A stretch of 64,000 nucleotides of DNA from Halostagnicola kamekurae (GCF_900116205.1 NZ_FOZS01000001.1:372001-436000); one strand, 5' to 3'. Numbered from the stretch's first letter, positions 24,466 to 33,841 are shown. The notes: generated by a model from the sequence alone, not told the origin. Numbers and translations: made by a program.

Positions 24466-26568
24466 TCACGTCGTCCGGAGATTGTCCGTACTCGGTTCGT
24501 AGACCTCGCCTTTCTGTTTGAGCTTGTCGATCTCGTGTTCGGCTTTCGACTGGTCCATCCCGATCTCGTCTGCCCGCTCGAGGACGATATCCATCGGCGC
24601 GCCGTCGTCGTACTCCGCTTCGATGTCGCTGATCAGCTGTTTGATGTTCTTGATCCGGTCGCGCTGGGACTTCGTGGTCCCGGCCTCGACGATGTCCGCG
24701 TCGAACTCGCCGGTCTCGGGGTCGACGCCGATGTCCTGTAGCGTCGAGCGAACAATCTCGACGACCCGTTCGGCGTCGCTGGCCTCGACGGTATCCGAGA
24801 GTCGGATCCGCGCGCTCGCTTCCGCGAGGCGAACCAGCGCCTCTAACTTCCGTGCGGTGACGGGAATGGGCGCGTCTTCGTCGGTCCCCTTCAGCCGCAG
24901 ATCGACGTAGAAGTCTCGAATCGTTTCTCTGGCCTCTTCGGTCATCCGCGGGTGACAGTTCTGTTTTGCGTACGCGATGTACTTTCGCAGGAGTTCGGCG
25001 TCGATCTCCGGATCGACCTGATCGGTCATCTCTTCGATCTCGTCGGTCGATACCTCGAGGGAGGTCATCTCCTCCTGTTGGGTCGTCAACTCCCCGGCGT
25101 AGTTCGTCGTCAGGATGTGCTCTGCGAGGTTCCGGTCTTTCTCCTCGTCCGGATTGTCCGTGACCGTAAAGATCAGATCGAACCGGGAGATCAGCGCCGG
25201 CTCGAGGTCGATCTGTTCGGCGATCGGCTCGTACTGGTCGAAGCGACCGTACTTGGGGTTTGCCGCGCCCAGCAGCGAACACCGCGATTTGAGCGTCGCG
25301 TTGATCCCCGCCTTCGAGACCGAGATCTTCTGCTGCTCGAGGGCCTCGTGCATGGCGCTGCGGTCTTCCGAACGCATCTTATCTAACTCGTCGACCGCTG
25401 CGATTCCCTGATCGGCGAGAACCAGCGCGCCGGCCTCGAGCGTCCACTGCTGTCCGTCGCCGAAATCGTCGCGAACGGCAGCGGCAGTCAGACCCGCCGA
25501 GGACGAACCCTTTCCGGAGGTGTAGACGGACCGCGGTGCGATATTCCTGATATACCCTAGCATCTGAGATTTACCCGTACCAGGGTCCCCTATTAACAGC
25601 ATGTGCAGGTCGCCGCGGATCCTCGAGCCGTCGGGTAACTGCTTGGTAACGCCCGAAAAGAGCTGGAGCATCATCGCGAGTTTCTCTTGCTCGTAGCCGT
25701 AGATCGACGGCGCGATCGAGGCCACCATCTTCTCGTAGATGCCGTCTTCGGTGGAGAGGCGGACGATCTCCTTTTTGTCCTCCTCGGTGATGTCCATGTC
25801 CTCGAACTGCTCTTCGTCGATATCGACCGATACCCCTTCCATGTAGAAATCGAAGATCGGGGACTTCTCCTGCTGGTTGCCCTGTTGCTCGAGGCGAAGG
25901 ACACCGACGGCGGAAACGTGATCCCCGGGTGTTACCTCTCCCGTGATGTCGTCTTCGACGTGGATGTCGAGCGCCTGGGGCGTCTCGCCGCCGCGCAGGC
26001 CTTCGGGACTTTCCTGAATTCTAAGCTTCTGGGCGTCGACGAACTCCGACTGGTCGAAGTTCACCTGAAACGGCCCCTGTCGTTCACAGCCCTGACACTC
26101 GTGGGGTTCCTGAAAGTCGCCGGTGGATTGTGGAATCCGGTTGAGAGTCCCACAGAGCTGGCATTCGAAGGCGGCTTCTTCGATCTTCGGGCGGACGTCG
26201 GTCGCCTTGCGGACGATGCCCCGAACCTGAACGAGTTTGTTCATGTTCTGGGCGCGGATGTCCCGAATTTCCGGGGACTCGGTGTCGGGTAAGTTTCGTA
26301 TGCGGACGTGCGCCTGCCCGAGGCTGACGTCGATGGGGAGGTCGTACAGCCGAAGCGCTTCCTCCGCGTAGCGCTGGAGTTGCTCGGGCTGGTTGAGATA
26401 GTCGTCCGCGAGGTCGGGGTCGTAGCGATAGAGATCTTGCCAGTCGATAAACAGCGAGCGCTGCTCGTTTGGATACTGCTGGGCAAGCTGTTTCACCTCG
26501 TTGTCGCAGTAGTTCCGAAAGAACTGCTCGAACGCGTCGACGAGTTCGGAGTTTCCCGCTTGCGCCAT
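24466..26568 (-). CDS. mcm: Replicative helicase MCM
   Basis: This 700-residue MCM forms the hexameric helicase that opens replication forks. It has an N-terminal domain with a zinc-binding cluster (CQLC near 136-139 and CQGC near 158-161), then the AAA+ core with Walker A GDPGTGKSQ near 329 and the arginine finger SRFDLIF near 458. The C-terminal winged helix is at about 630-695. There is no intein, in contrast to some haloarchaeal MCM genes. TATA on the minus strand (TTTATA, 26595-26600) sits about 27 nt before the ATG, giving a near-leaderless mRNA. Confidence 0.97.
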   Translation of the reverse strand: MAQAGNSELVDAFEQFFRNYCDNEVKQLAQQYPNEQRSLFIDWQDLYRYDPDLADDYLNQPEQLQRYAEEALRLYDLPIDVSLGQAHVRIRNLPDTESPEIRDIRAQNMNKLVQVRGIVRKATDVRPKIEEAAFECQLCGTLNRIPQSTGDFQEPHECQGCERQGPFQVNFDQSEFVDAQKLRIQESPEGLRGGETPQALDIHVEDDITGEVTPGDHVSAVGVLRLEQQGNQQEKSPIFDFYMEGVSVDIDEEQFEDMDITEEDKKEIVRLSTEDGIYEKMVASIAPSIYGYEQEKLAMMLQLFSGVTKQLPDGSRIRGDLHMLLIGDPGTGKSQMLGYIRNIAPRSVYTSGKGSSSAGLTAAAVRDDFGDGQQWTLEAGALVLADQGIAAVDELDKMRSEDRSAMHEALEQQKISVSKAGINATLKSRCSLLGAANPKYGRFDQYEPIAEQIDLEPALISRFDLIFTVTDNPDEEKDRNLAEHILTTNYAGELTTQQEEMTSLEVSTDEIEEMTDQVDPEIDAELLRKYIAYAKQNCHPRMTEEARETIRDFYVDLRLKGTDEDAPIPVTARKLEALVRLAEASARIRLSDTVEASDAERVVEIVRSTLQDIGVDPETGEFDADIVEAGTTKSQRDRIKNIKQLISDIEAEYDDGAPMDIVLERADEIGMDQSKAEHEIDKLKQKGEVYEPSTDNLRTT

Positions 26569-26870
26569 TGACCTCTTGTTCGGTCACCATCGCGTATAAA
26601 TGGTCGCAAACGACAGTGAAACTGGTTCCGGCCGTCTCGTTCGGTCGGCGGTTGGCAGGCCCGTACTGGTATCGATACGCCCTTCGAGACGGCGTCCACG
26701 ACGACCGTTTAACAGTCTATTAGAGCCGATCGACGGGTTATTTCACCGGTTCACCGCACGCTGAAACTGTTTTAACAACCTGATAGGTGGTCGACTAATG
26801 CTGATGAACGTAATGAACGTACGGAACTACTATACAGACATTTCAGATAAGATGGATTAGAGATGGTTCA
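26569..26870. promoter_or_regulatory. Divergent promoter region between mcm and membrane gene
   Basis: The minus-strand TATA for mcm is at 26595-26600. On the plus strand, ACTACTATACAG at about 26826-26837 is a TATA candidate for the 26871 gene. The 9-mer ATGAACGTA occurs twice in tandem near 26803-26821. No gene is seen in this gap of about 300 bp. Confidence 0.5.
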
Positions 26871-27539
26871 ATGTTAGAGTTGCTCTCGGACTTTCGAAAC
26901 GTAATATTCCCCGTGTTCTTCGTCGGGTTCTTCCTCGGCACACTCGTCCTGCTCGCGCTTTCGGACCGGGAAATACTGCCGGATCGAGAACTCGCGAGGA
27001 AGGCCTGGGTTGGGACATTCATTCTCGTCCTCGTCGCGGTAACCGCGCTCGGGTCGACGCTCATACCCATCGTCGAAATGCACAAGTTCTCACACCCCAG
27101 CGAGGAACAGAACACGGCCTACGAGTTCGTCGTCGTCGATGCGGACGGAAACGAACTGTTCTACGACTACCGTGCGACGCCGCCGACGACCGACAGCCGC
27201 TCCTCGACGGTCGCCTGGCGCATGGTCGACGCCTACTCCGATCAGGAACGGATGGAAACCGCGGAGTTCTATCTCTCAAATGCCAAGGAGTACCGATCTG
27301 CCATCGAATCCGGAGCGTATCCACCGCCGACGGATCTGATCGATCCACCGCGGTACGTCGACGACGAGCAGTGGACTGCTTCGACCCTCGAGGAGTACGG
27401 GGAGTTCGAATCCATTCGCATCTACGAGCGAACGCTGACGGTAAACGAGGATAATACGGAACTCGAATCACACGACAGACGACTGCTGCTGACGGTCGAC
27501 GTCGACGATAAGTCGATCACCGAACACGACAACTCATGA
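26871..27539 (+). CDS. Membrane protein partner of HTTM-DCC fusion
   Basis: This 222-residue protein has two N-terminal membrane helices (about 9-30 and 44-65) and a C-terminal domain outside or at the membrane face (about 70-222), rich in Tyr, Glu and Ser. I recognise no family. The layout, with a soluble domain after two helices, matches the small partner often found before HTTM/DCC-type genes, but this is an inference. Its stop overlaps the next gene by ATGA (27536-27539), so the two are translationally coupled. Confidence 0.75.
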   Translation: MLELLSDFRNVIFPVFFVGFFLGTLVLLALSDREILPDRELARKAWVGTFILVLVAVTALGSTLIPIVEMHKFSHPSEEQNTAYEFVVVDADGNELFYDYRATPPTTDSRSSTVAWRMVDAYSDQERMETAEFYLSNAKEYRSAIESGAYPPPTDLIDPPRYVDDEQWTASTLEEYGEFESIRIYERTLTVNEDNTELESHDRRLLLTVDVDDKSITEHDNS

Positions 27540-28795
27540 GCGCGTTTATCAACTACTTCGCCGACGATTCTCGTTCGTCTCCGATCAATCTCGCCGTCGC
27601 TCGCGTCGCGCTCGGGACGTACCTCCTCTGGCGCGTCGTCTTTCTCGACTGGGGCTTCTACCAGGAGTGGCCCCACGCCCTCAATATCGGTATCGACTTC
27701 CTTCATCAAGACCTGCTCCTGGCGTTGTTGCCCTACCAGCGATGGCTCGTCGCCGGGTTGCTCGTGTCCTTTATCGTGGGATACAAGATCAAGTGGTCGG
27801 GTGGCCTCGCGAGTCTCATCCTGTTGGAGATGCTGTCGGTCAAGGCGACGGTTTACCTGTCGGGAACCGTCGAGTCGCTGTTCGTCTGTTCGTATTTCGT
27901 TCTGTTCTTCGCGTTCTTCCACAACGACGATGCGATGTCTGCGGACGCGGTGATCCAGACGAAAGAGAACTCGCTCGAGCAACTGAACCGGTTCCTCAAG
28001 GAGGGATCCGATCGGTCCTACCGCATGCGGCCGTTCAAATGGATGCTCGTCGTCGTCGGACTCATGTATTTCGGTGCTGCGTGGGGGAAGTTGCTCAACG
28101 GCTCGTTCGACATCTACCTCTCCGGTGCCGACCTCCAGCGCGATATCATCTACAATCAGGCTGCAACCGGGGTATCCCGACCCATCGGGGAATTCGTCGT
28201 CCAGCACGAACTCCTGGCCTGGCTCGGCTTCGTCGGGACCGCGCTCGTTCAGTCGCTGTTTATCGTCGCGGTCGTCCTCGGCGTGACGGTAACCCCGTTC
28301 GTCCTCGGCTTGATAGGCTTTCACGTCGCCGTGATTCTCACCCTGGGATTGTACTTCATCGACATGATCGTCGTGCTCTCGCTGTTTGGTGCGTGGGACG
28401 TCGCCTACCGGAAACTCGCCGCGGATCAAACGAACGCGGTCCAACTGGTCTACGACGAGCGCTGTTACTTCTGTGCGCGGAGCCTCTATCTCTTCAAGCA
28501 CCTCGACGTCAACGATTCGGTCCAGTTTTACACCCAGTCGGACGCCCCGCCCGAACTGGTCGATCGCGACGGGGTCGACCTCGAGAAGGAGATGTACCTC
28601 TTCCGCGATGGCGAAGCTCACGGTGGTTACGACGCCTTCCGGCACCTGTTCAAGCAGTTCCGAATCTTCGCGCCGATCACGCTGTTGATGGCGTTCCCGC
28701 CGGTCAGGATGGTCGGCGAACGAATCTACGAATACATCGCCGACAACCGCGACCGCCACTTCGTCTGCAGTTACGACCCGGACGAAACGTCTTGA
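27536..28795 (+). CDS. HTTM-type membrane domain fused to DCC thiol-disulfide protein
   Basis: Residues 1-290 form a multi-helix membrane domain of the HTTM/vitamin K-dependent gamma-carboxylase-like type, with helices near 20, 75, 100, 165, 235 and 265. A C-terminal DCC/DUF393 thioredoxin-like domain (about 300-410) carries the redox motif YDERCYFCARSL at about 305-316. HTTM and DCC proteins commonly occur as neighbours; here they are one chain. An oxidoreductase acting on a quinone or thiol near the membrane is plausible but unproven. It overlaps the preceding membrane gene by 4 nt. Confidence 0.83.
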   Translation: MSAFINYFADDSRSSPINLAVARVALGTYLLWRVVFLDWGFYQEWPHALNIGIDFLHQDLLLALLPYQRWLVAGLLVSFIVGYKIKWSGGLASLILLEMLSVKATVYLSGTVESLFVCSYFVLFFAFFHNDDAMSADAVIQTKENSLEQLNRFLKEGSDRSYRMRPFKWMLVVVGLMYFGAAWGKLLNGSFDIYLSGADLQRDIIYNQAATGVSRPIGEFVVQHELLAWLGFVGTALVQSLFIVAVVLGVTVTPFVLGLIGFHVAVILTLGLYFIDMIVVLSLFGAWDVAYRKLAADQTNAVQLVYDERCYFCARSLYLFKHLDVNDSVQFYTQSDAPPELVDRDGVDLEKEMYLFRDGEAHGGYDAFRHLFKQFRIFAPITLLMAFPPVRMVGERIYEYIADNRDRHFVCSYDPDETS

Positions 28796-28854
28796 GCAGC
28801 AATCATCTTCCTTCAGTAGCTCGTTTAATCGCTCCTCGAGAACCATCGGTTCCG

Positions 28855-29114
28855 CACTCGCGACTCGCGAGTTTGTTCGTCACGAGAAGTGGGCCAACTC
28901 GGATTTGAACCGAAGGAAGACGGTCTCACTCGCTCCGCTCGTGAGCGTGCGACTTCCAGGGCTCAAATCCTCGTGGCAACACGAGCTTATGGCTCGCGAA
29001 TTTGCTCGTCATCAGAAGTGGGCCAACTCGGATTTGAACCACCTCGAGACGTTCCGGGTCACTCACTTCGTTCGCTTCCCGGGCTGCGACTCGCGTACTT
29101 CAAATCCGAGTTGG
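28855..29114 (-). repeat. Two tRNA-Ile 3'-end copies with inverted partners
   Basis: The 22-nt 3' end of tRNA-Ile is repeated exactly at 28890-28911 and 29019-29040, besides the genuine one at 29156-29177. The spacing is 129 and 137 nt. Each extra copy has an inverted partner: 29099-29114 pairs perfectly over 16 bp with the copy at 29019-29040, and 28972-28980 pairs with the copy at 28890-28911. The flank before each copy is also related (CTCGCGA...TTGCTCG...). No tRNA 5' half is present, so these are not tRNA genes. Confidence 0.85.
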
Positions 29115-29155
29115 ATTCAATAGTTACGGCTCGCGGAGTTGCTCGCCGCAAAATA

Positions 29156-29229
29156 TGGGCCAACTCGGATTTGAACCGAGAACCTCCACCTTATCAGAGT
29201 GGCGCTCGACCTAATTGAGCTATTGGCCC
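29156..29229 (-). tRNA. tRNA-Ile (anticodon GAU)
   Basis: On the minus strand, 74 nt fold as a full cloverleaf. The acceptor is GGGCCAA/TTGGCCC with an A discriminator. The anticodon arm is CCACT-CTGATAA-GGTGG with GAT at the centre, and the T arm is CTCGG-TTCAAAT-CCGAG. No CCA is encoded and there is no intron. It lies alone, away from rRNA genes, and two extra copies of its 3' end follow downstream. Confidence 0.95.
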
Positions 29230-29296
29230 GCTTCGCATCAGTGAGTTGCGGGCAGGTACGTTTAAGCGTTTCTTTCTCTTATACCCGTGCGAACCG

Positions 29297-29923
29297 CTAC
29301 CGAGCGTAGGAGTCGCCGTCCGTCTCGTCGTCCCGAGACTCCTCGTCTCCGAATTCGATGGTGTATTCGTCGTCTCCTCCGTCCGACTCGACCGTGTAGG
29401 AGTCGTCGTCGAGGTCGTACGTTCGGTCACTGGATTCACTCGAGCTCGACGCGGTGTTCGACTGCGTCGACCCGGTTCCCCGTCCGCCGGCATCGCCGCC
29501 GTTGGGGAACCCGAACGTGTAGACGTTGCCGCTGATGAATCCGCTGGTCTTTTTGTCCGCGTAGGGGACGATCACGAACCGCTTGAGCGCCGCTCGAATG
29601 GGGATTCGGGTGATCGGAACGACGAGGAGAAAGCCGACCAGGTCGGTGACCAGTCCCGGCGTGAGCAGGAAGGCACCGGCGGCGATCAACAGGCCGCCGT
29701 CGAGCAGTTCGTTCGTCGGCGGCTCTCCCTTCGCCAGCGTGCGTTGCATCTTCCCGAGCGTTCGTCGCCCTTCCGCGCGGACGAGCAACAGGCCGATCAG
29801 TCCAGTCAGAACGACCAGCAGCACCATCGCGACCCACCCGAACTCGGTACGGCTGAACACCAGCGCGAGGAGTACCGCGTCCAGAAACGGGATGAGCAAC
29901 AGCGCAGAGAGCCACCGGAGCAT
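29297..29923 (-). CDS. FxsA family membrane protein
   Basis: This 208-residue protein shows the FxsA pattern: about three or four membrane helices in residues 1-110, with the conserved FLDAVLLALVFSRTEFGW and the segment LLIAAGAFLLTPGLVTD. A long acidic Ser/Asp/Glu-rich tail (about 125-208) is a typical haloarchaeal extension. In E. coli, FxsA is linked to phage exclusion; the archaeal role is unknown. I use the ATG at 29923, since the in-frame codons before it do not match the family. Confidence 0.8.
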   Translation of the reverse strand: MLRWLSALLLIPFLDAVLLALVFSRTEFGWVAMVLLVVLTGLIGLLLVRAEGRRTLGKMQRTLAKGEPPTNELLDGGLLIAAGAFLLTPGLVTDLVGFLLVVPITRIPIRAALKRFVIVPYADKKTSGFISGNVYTFGFPNGGDAGGRGTGSTQSNTASSSSESSDRTYDLDDDSYTVESDGGDDEYTIEFGDEESRDDETDGDSYAR

Positions 29924-30066
29924 ACCCGCCACTAGGCCGCGGAGGGTCAAAACCCTTTAGTCTCACCCCTCGAGCCGACCGGCGTCGAATTTCGGACCCC
30001 GCTGGAGCGCGTTCCGTGCTGTACTCGAACGAAGGCCTTACGCACGCGACCCGCCTTCAGGCTAGC

Positions 30067-31716
30067 ATGGACGACGTTACGAGGGTCGAGTGGCGAGCGT
30101 GGGGACAGGCGGCCTTCGACGAGGCCGAATCGGCGGACGTTCCCGTGTTGCTCTCGCTCACCGCGACGTGGTGCGATCACTGCCACGAGATGGACGAGCA
30201 GACCTACGCCGAGCCGCGGATCGCGGCGAACATCAACGACCGGTTCGTGCCGGTACGCGTCGACGCCGACCGGCGGCCACGCGTCCGCGACCGGTACAAC
30301 ATGGGCGGCTTTCCCTCGACGGTCTTTCTCGCGCCCGACGGCGCGATGTTGACGGGGGCGGGCTATCTCGGCCCCGACGGGATGCGCCAGGTGCTAGACA
30401 GCGTCGGGACGATGTGGGAGTCCAAAGGCGAGGACGCGAGTCGAATTCCGCGACCGCTTCGGGAGGACGAGCCGCCGGCCGGCCGACTCTCGAGCGACGT
30501 CGAGGGGTCGATGCTCGCCCAGCTCGAGGAGAGCTACGACGAGACCGCGGGCGGTTGGGGAGTCGAGCCGAAGTTCCCGCTCCCGGACGCCCTCGAGTTC
30601 GCGCTCAAGCGCGACCGCGAGATGGCGCGTCGCTCGCTCGAGGCGGTCAGCGCGAACTTGTTCGACGAGTACGATGGCGGATTCTACCGGTTCGGCGCGC
30701 AGGCCGACTGGGGAGAGATCCAACACGAGAAGCTGCTCGATTCGAACGCCGCGCTCGTCCGCGCGTTCTCGAACGCCTACCTCTACACGGGACGCGAGGA
30801 GTATCAAGAGCCCGCGTCGCGGACCATCGAGTATCTCACCACGACGCTGTGGAACGACGACGCCGACGCGTTCGCGAACAGTCAGGCACCCGGCGAAGAG
30901 GGGTCCTACACCCTCGAGGCCAGCGACCGAGCGGCCGTCGACGACCCGCCCGTCGACGCGGGCGTTTTCGCCGGACCGAACGGGTTGGCGATCGAAGCCT
31001 TGCTCACCTACTTCGCGTACACTGACGACGAGCGCGCTCGCCGCTACGCAGAGCGCGCGCTCGAGACGCTTCGGACCGACCTGCTCGAGGACGGCGTCGT
31101 CGCTCATCGACTGCCCGACGAGGTGACCGACTCGCTCGAGCGAACGCCGCTTCTGTTGACCCAGGCCCGCGGACTGCGGGCGATGCTCGCGAGCGCGAGC
31201 GTCCTCGGAGCGGAGACGCTCGAGGGTGCGCGAAATATCGCCGACGTCACGATCGAGACGCTCCGAGACGGCGATTCGTTCGTCGACGCCCCGGCCCGCG
31301 GCGCGGGGCTGCTCGAGCGGTCGCTTCGCCCACTCGACGCGAACGTCGCGCTCGCAGACGCGCTCGTCGACCTCGCGATCCTGACCGGCGAGGAGCGGTA
31401 TCGGACGGTCGCGCGGGAGACGCTCGAGGACTTCGCCGGGGCGAGCGATCGGTTCGGCGTCCAGATGGCGAAGTACGGCTCCGTGGCCGCGCGGCTGCTC
31501 GAGGATCCGCTCGTCGTTCGGCTCGGAACGGACGCCGGAACCGACCTCCACCGGGCCGCGTTGCGCGTCGCGGACCACGAGAAGGTCGTCGTTCCGAACG
31601 CGACGACGGAACTGGAGCGAGGTGCCGCACGCGTCGAACGGGGCGACCGCGCTTCTGCGGTCGCTGAAACTCCCGAGAAGTTGAGCGAGGAAGTTCGAAC
31701 CATACTCGAGCAATAG
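30067..31716 (+). CDS. Thioredoxin/DUF255 domain protein (YyaL type)
   Basis: This 549-residue protein has an N-terminal thioredoxin-like DUF255 domain (about 1-120) with TATWCDHCHEMDEQTY near 33-48. An alpha/alpha-toroid region (about 160-500) with repeats rich in Leu-Asp-Ala and helices follows, as in the spermatogenesis-associated/YyaL family. The CxxC suggests thiol redox activity; the toroid resembles glycosidase or epimerase folds. Substrates are unknown. The ATG at 30067 is chosen because upstream codons lack family similarity. Confidence 0.83.
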   Translation: MDDVTRVEWRAWGQAAFDEAESADVPVLLSLTATWCDHCHEMDEQTYAEPRIAANINDRFVPVRVDADRRPRVRDRYNMGGFPSTVFLAPDGAMLTGAGYLGPDGMRQVLDSVGTMWESKGEDASRIPRPLREDEPPAGRLSSDVEGSMLAQLEESYDETAGGWGVEPKFPLPDALEFALKRDREMARRSLEAVSANLFDEYDGGFYRFGAQADWGEIQHEKLLDSNAALVRAFSNAYLYTGREEYQEPASRTIEYLTTTLWNDDADAFANSQAPGEEGSYTLEASDRAAVDDPPVDAGVFAGPNGLAIEALLTYFAYTDDERARRYAERALETLRTDLLEDGVVAHRLPDEVTDSLERTPLLLTQARGLRAMLASASVLGAETLEGARNIADVTIETLRDGDSFVDAPARGAGLLERSLRPLDANVALADALVDLAILTGEERYRTVARETLEDFAGASDRFGVQMAKYGSVAARLLEDPLVVRLGTDAGTDLHRAALRVADHEKVVVPNATTELERGAARVERGDRASAVAETPEKLSEEVRTILEQ

Positions 31717-31750
31717 ACTGCCCGAAACGTGCGAACCTGGGAGAGACAAA

Positions 31751-31770
31751 ACTACCGTAGTGTTTATACT
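31751..31770 (+). promoter_or_regulatory. Promoter and palindrome of TrmB-type gene
   Basis: TTTATACT at 31763-31770 is the TATA box, placing the start a few bases before the ATG at 31794. The palindrome ACTA-CCG-TAGT (31751-31761) overlaps the BRE side. That is a position where a regulator, perhaps the gene product itself, could block initiation. Confidence 0.5.
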
Positions 31771-31793
31771 CCTCCAGTGGGTTTATTATCCGT

Positions 31794-32597
31794 ATGGCCA
31801 GTCTCAGGGACCTCGGGCTCTCGGAGTACGAGGCTCGCGCGTATCGATCGCTGTTGAATATCGGTCCGACGACGGCCAAGGAACTTTCCCGGGCCAGCGA
31901 CGTCCCGATGGGCCGGATCTACGACGTTCTCAACAGCATCGAACAGTACAATCTCGTTCGAAGTCAGACCGCGAGCCGTCCGAAGAAGTACGTCGCCGTC
32001 GAACCCGCGACCGCGCTCGATCGACTGCTCGATGACAAGAAGCGCGAACTCGACGAGAAGGCAGAACAGTACGAGTCGATCGTCGACGACCTCGCCGCGG
32101 AACTCGACGCGGCCGAACCCGTCGAAGAGCAGTTCTGGACCGCCTCCGTCGGCCCCGAGGAGACGATCGACCTCCTCTTGGAACGGCTCACCGCGGCGGA
32201 CCAGGACATCGTGATGGTCGCGGCCGATCCCGCCCCGCGGATGGACATCCGAACCGTCGGTGACGAAGTGTTGGCACACCTCGAGGACGCGCTGGATCGG
32301 GGCGTCTCTGTCGACGTGTTGATGACGCGCGAACTGGTCGCCTCGCTCTCCGAAAACGTCGGCCAGCGGTATCAGAAGACGCTCCAGCAGCGGGAGGATT
32401 TCGCCGTTCGAACCAGCGACGACGTCACCGGCTCGTTCAACATCATCGACAGCGTCGAGGTCTGCATTCAGGTGCCCAACCCGCTCGCGTCACAGGAGGT
32501 CTTCGGCATGATCGACCTGAAAGACCCCGAGTTCGCCGCCGACGTCCACGAGGAGTTTTACCCGACCTGGGAACGGGCGACGCCGCTCGAGTTTTGA
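31794..32597 (+). CDS. TrmB family transcriptional regulator
   Basis: This 267-residue regulator has an N-terminal winged helix (about 1-75; LSEYEARAYRSLLNIG, then TTAKELSRASDVPMGRIYDV) and a short coiled-coil linker (about 78-105). A C-terminal sensor domain resembling the phospholipase-D-like TrmB effector domain is at about 115-267. TrmB proteins in halophiles control sugar and central-metabolism genes. No sugar transporter or enzyme lies beside it, so the targets are unknown. Confidence 0.88.
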   Translation: MASLRDLGLSEYEARAYRSLLNIGPTTAKELSRASDVPMGRIYDVLNSIEQYNLVRSQTASRPKKYVAVEPATALDRLLDDKKRELDEKAEQYESIVDDLAAELDAAEPVEEQFWTASVGPEETIDLLLERLTAADQDIVMVAADPAPRMDIRTVGDEVLAHLEDALDRGVSVDVLMTRELVASLSENVGQRYQKTLQQREDFAVRTSDDVTGSFNIIDSVEVCIQVPNPLASQEVFGMIDLKDPEFAADVHEEFYPTWERATPLEF

Positions 32598-32902
32598 ACC
32601 CGAGCCGCGAACGGCTCGGCTTTTCCACTGGCACGCGCTGGGCCGCACCGCGAGCGACGCGAGCGGTGCGATCCGATCCGCGTGAGGGATGAACGAGAGA
32701 ACGCAGTGATCGAGTGAATCGGTTGGGGAGGTCGTGGCTGTTACTGGTCCTTGAGAGCGGTGCTCTCCAGATTGTGTTCCGCTGCTTCTGGCTGTGTTCC
32801 GCTGTTCTGATTCGCTCCGCTCCTTCTAGTCGTGTTCTGGGTCGTGAACGCGCGTGGAAAACTGACGGATACAGCCGTTCGAGCCGCCAACAGGTCGTCG
32901 CT
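32598..32902. other. Convergent intergenic region with a hairpin
   Basis: There is no gene. The hairpin GAGAGC-GGT-GCTCTC (about 32752-32766) may serve the converging trmB and mptA transcripts. TGTGTTCCGCTG occurs twice near 32774 and 32795, and a CGCTCCGCTCC element lies near 32816. Confidence 0.4.
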
Positions 32903-33841
32903 TTAGCGCTCGAGGTCGCCGTTGACTTCCTCGCGAAGCGTCTGCATCTCGACGACGCGTTCGGCGTGGGCATTGTGCTGGTGGATCGACTCGTCGTTGG
33001 ACTGGATCATCGTGATCACGGCGTCGTCGTCGAGGTGGTCTAGTTCCGAAACCACGCCCTCGGCCATCGCCCGCACGCAGTCCTCGACGAACTTGGCGTC
33101 AGCGTGGGCCTCGTAGGTCATGTGGTCTTCGTCGGGGCGCTTGGCGAGGTTGTAGATCTTCGCGCTCATAGACTCGCGCGCGATGTCGATGATCTCGTTT
33201 AAGTCGACCTCCGGATCGCCGTCAGCCTCGACCGTGACCGTCGCGTGCCCACGCTGGGAGTGGCCCGGCTGCGGGACCGCATCGAGGAACTCCGTGATCG
33301 TCTCCTCGGGCACCTCGAGGTCCTCGAGTTTCTGCTTCGCTCGCGCCGTGGACATGCCCTGCGAGCACGGGCAGACGGTCATGCCGACGACGTGGGCACC
33401 GATCTCCTCGCGGGTACCCTCTTCTGTCGCGGTCGCCGACGCGATGATGTCGACGGTGTGTTGGGTTTCCCGATCCGACGCGGGCGTCTGCTCGCGGCGC
33501 ATGAACTCCGCCTCCATCGAGACCTCGGCTTTGGACGTGTAGTCGTGGCGCTCGAGCAGTCGCTCGGCGGCGTCGCCACAGACGTCCTCGACGCGGTAGG
33601 CTTCCTCCCGGGTCGCCTCCTCGAGGATTTCGTCGATGACCTCCATGTTGCGGCTCATGTCCGCGCCCTTGCGCCAGGAGGGGAGGTCGACGAAGACCTC
33701 GAACTCCGCGGTCAGCACGAGCGGGCGTTTGCCGGTGCGCGCGATCTTCACGAGTTTCTCGACGCCGGTGACGCCGACCTGGTTCAGGCCGACGGTGACG
33801 TCGGGGGCCGTCGCCTGCACGTCGGGAAGCTGTTGACTCAT
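32903..33841 (-). CDS. mptA: GTP cyclohydrolase MptA
   Basis: This 312-residue type IV GTP cyclohydrolase belongs to the FolE2/MptA family and starts archaeal pterin (tetrahydromethanopterin/folate) synthesis by making the cyclic phosphate of dihydroneopterin. Visible are [15 protein letters not shown] near 35, SRNMEVIDE near 70, the metal-binding Cys in [12 protein letters not shown] near 155-166 and HSQRGHATV near 195. The ATG at 33841 ([10 protein letters not shown]) fits the family. Upstream in-frame codons to 33871 are unlikely. Confidence 0.93.
   Translation of the reverse strand: MSQQLPDVQATAPDVTVGLNQVGVTGVEKLVKIARTGKRPLVLTAEFEVFVDLPSWRKGADMSRNMEVIDEILEEATREEAYRVEDVCGDAAERLLERHDYTSKAEVSMEAEFMRREQTPASDRETQHTVDIIASATATEEGTREEIGAHVVGMTVCPCSQGMSTARAKQKLEDLEVPEETITEFLDAVPQPGHSQRGHATVTVEADGDPEVDLNEIIDIARESMSAKIYNLAKRPDEDHMTYEAHADAKFVEDCVRAMAEGVVSELDHLDDDAVITMIQSNDESIHQHNAHAERVVEMQTLREEVNGDLER

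Noticed and set aside
28890-29040. Extra tRNA-Ile genes
   Set aside because: Only the last 22 nt are present; acceptor 5' strand, D arm and anticodon arm are missing.
28855-29230. CRISPR array
   Set aside because: The repeats are 22-nt tRNA ends with 100-nt spacing and inverted partners, and no cas genes are present.
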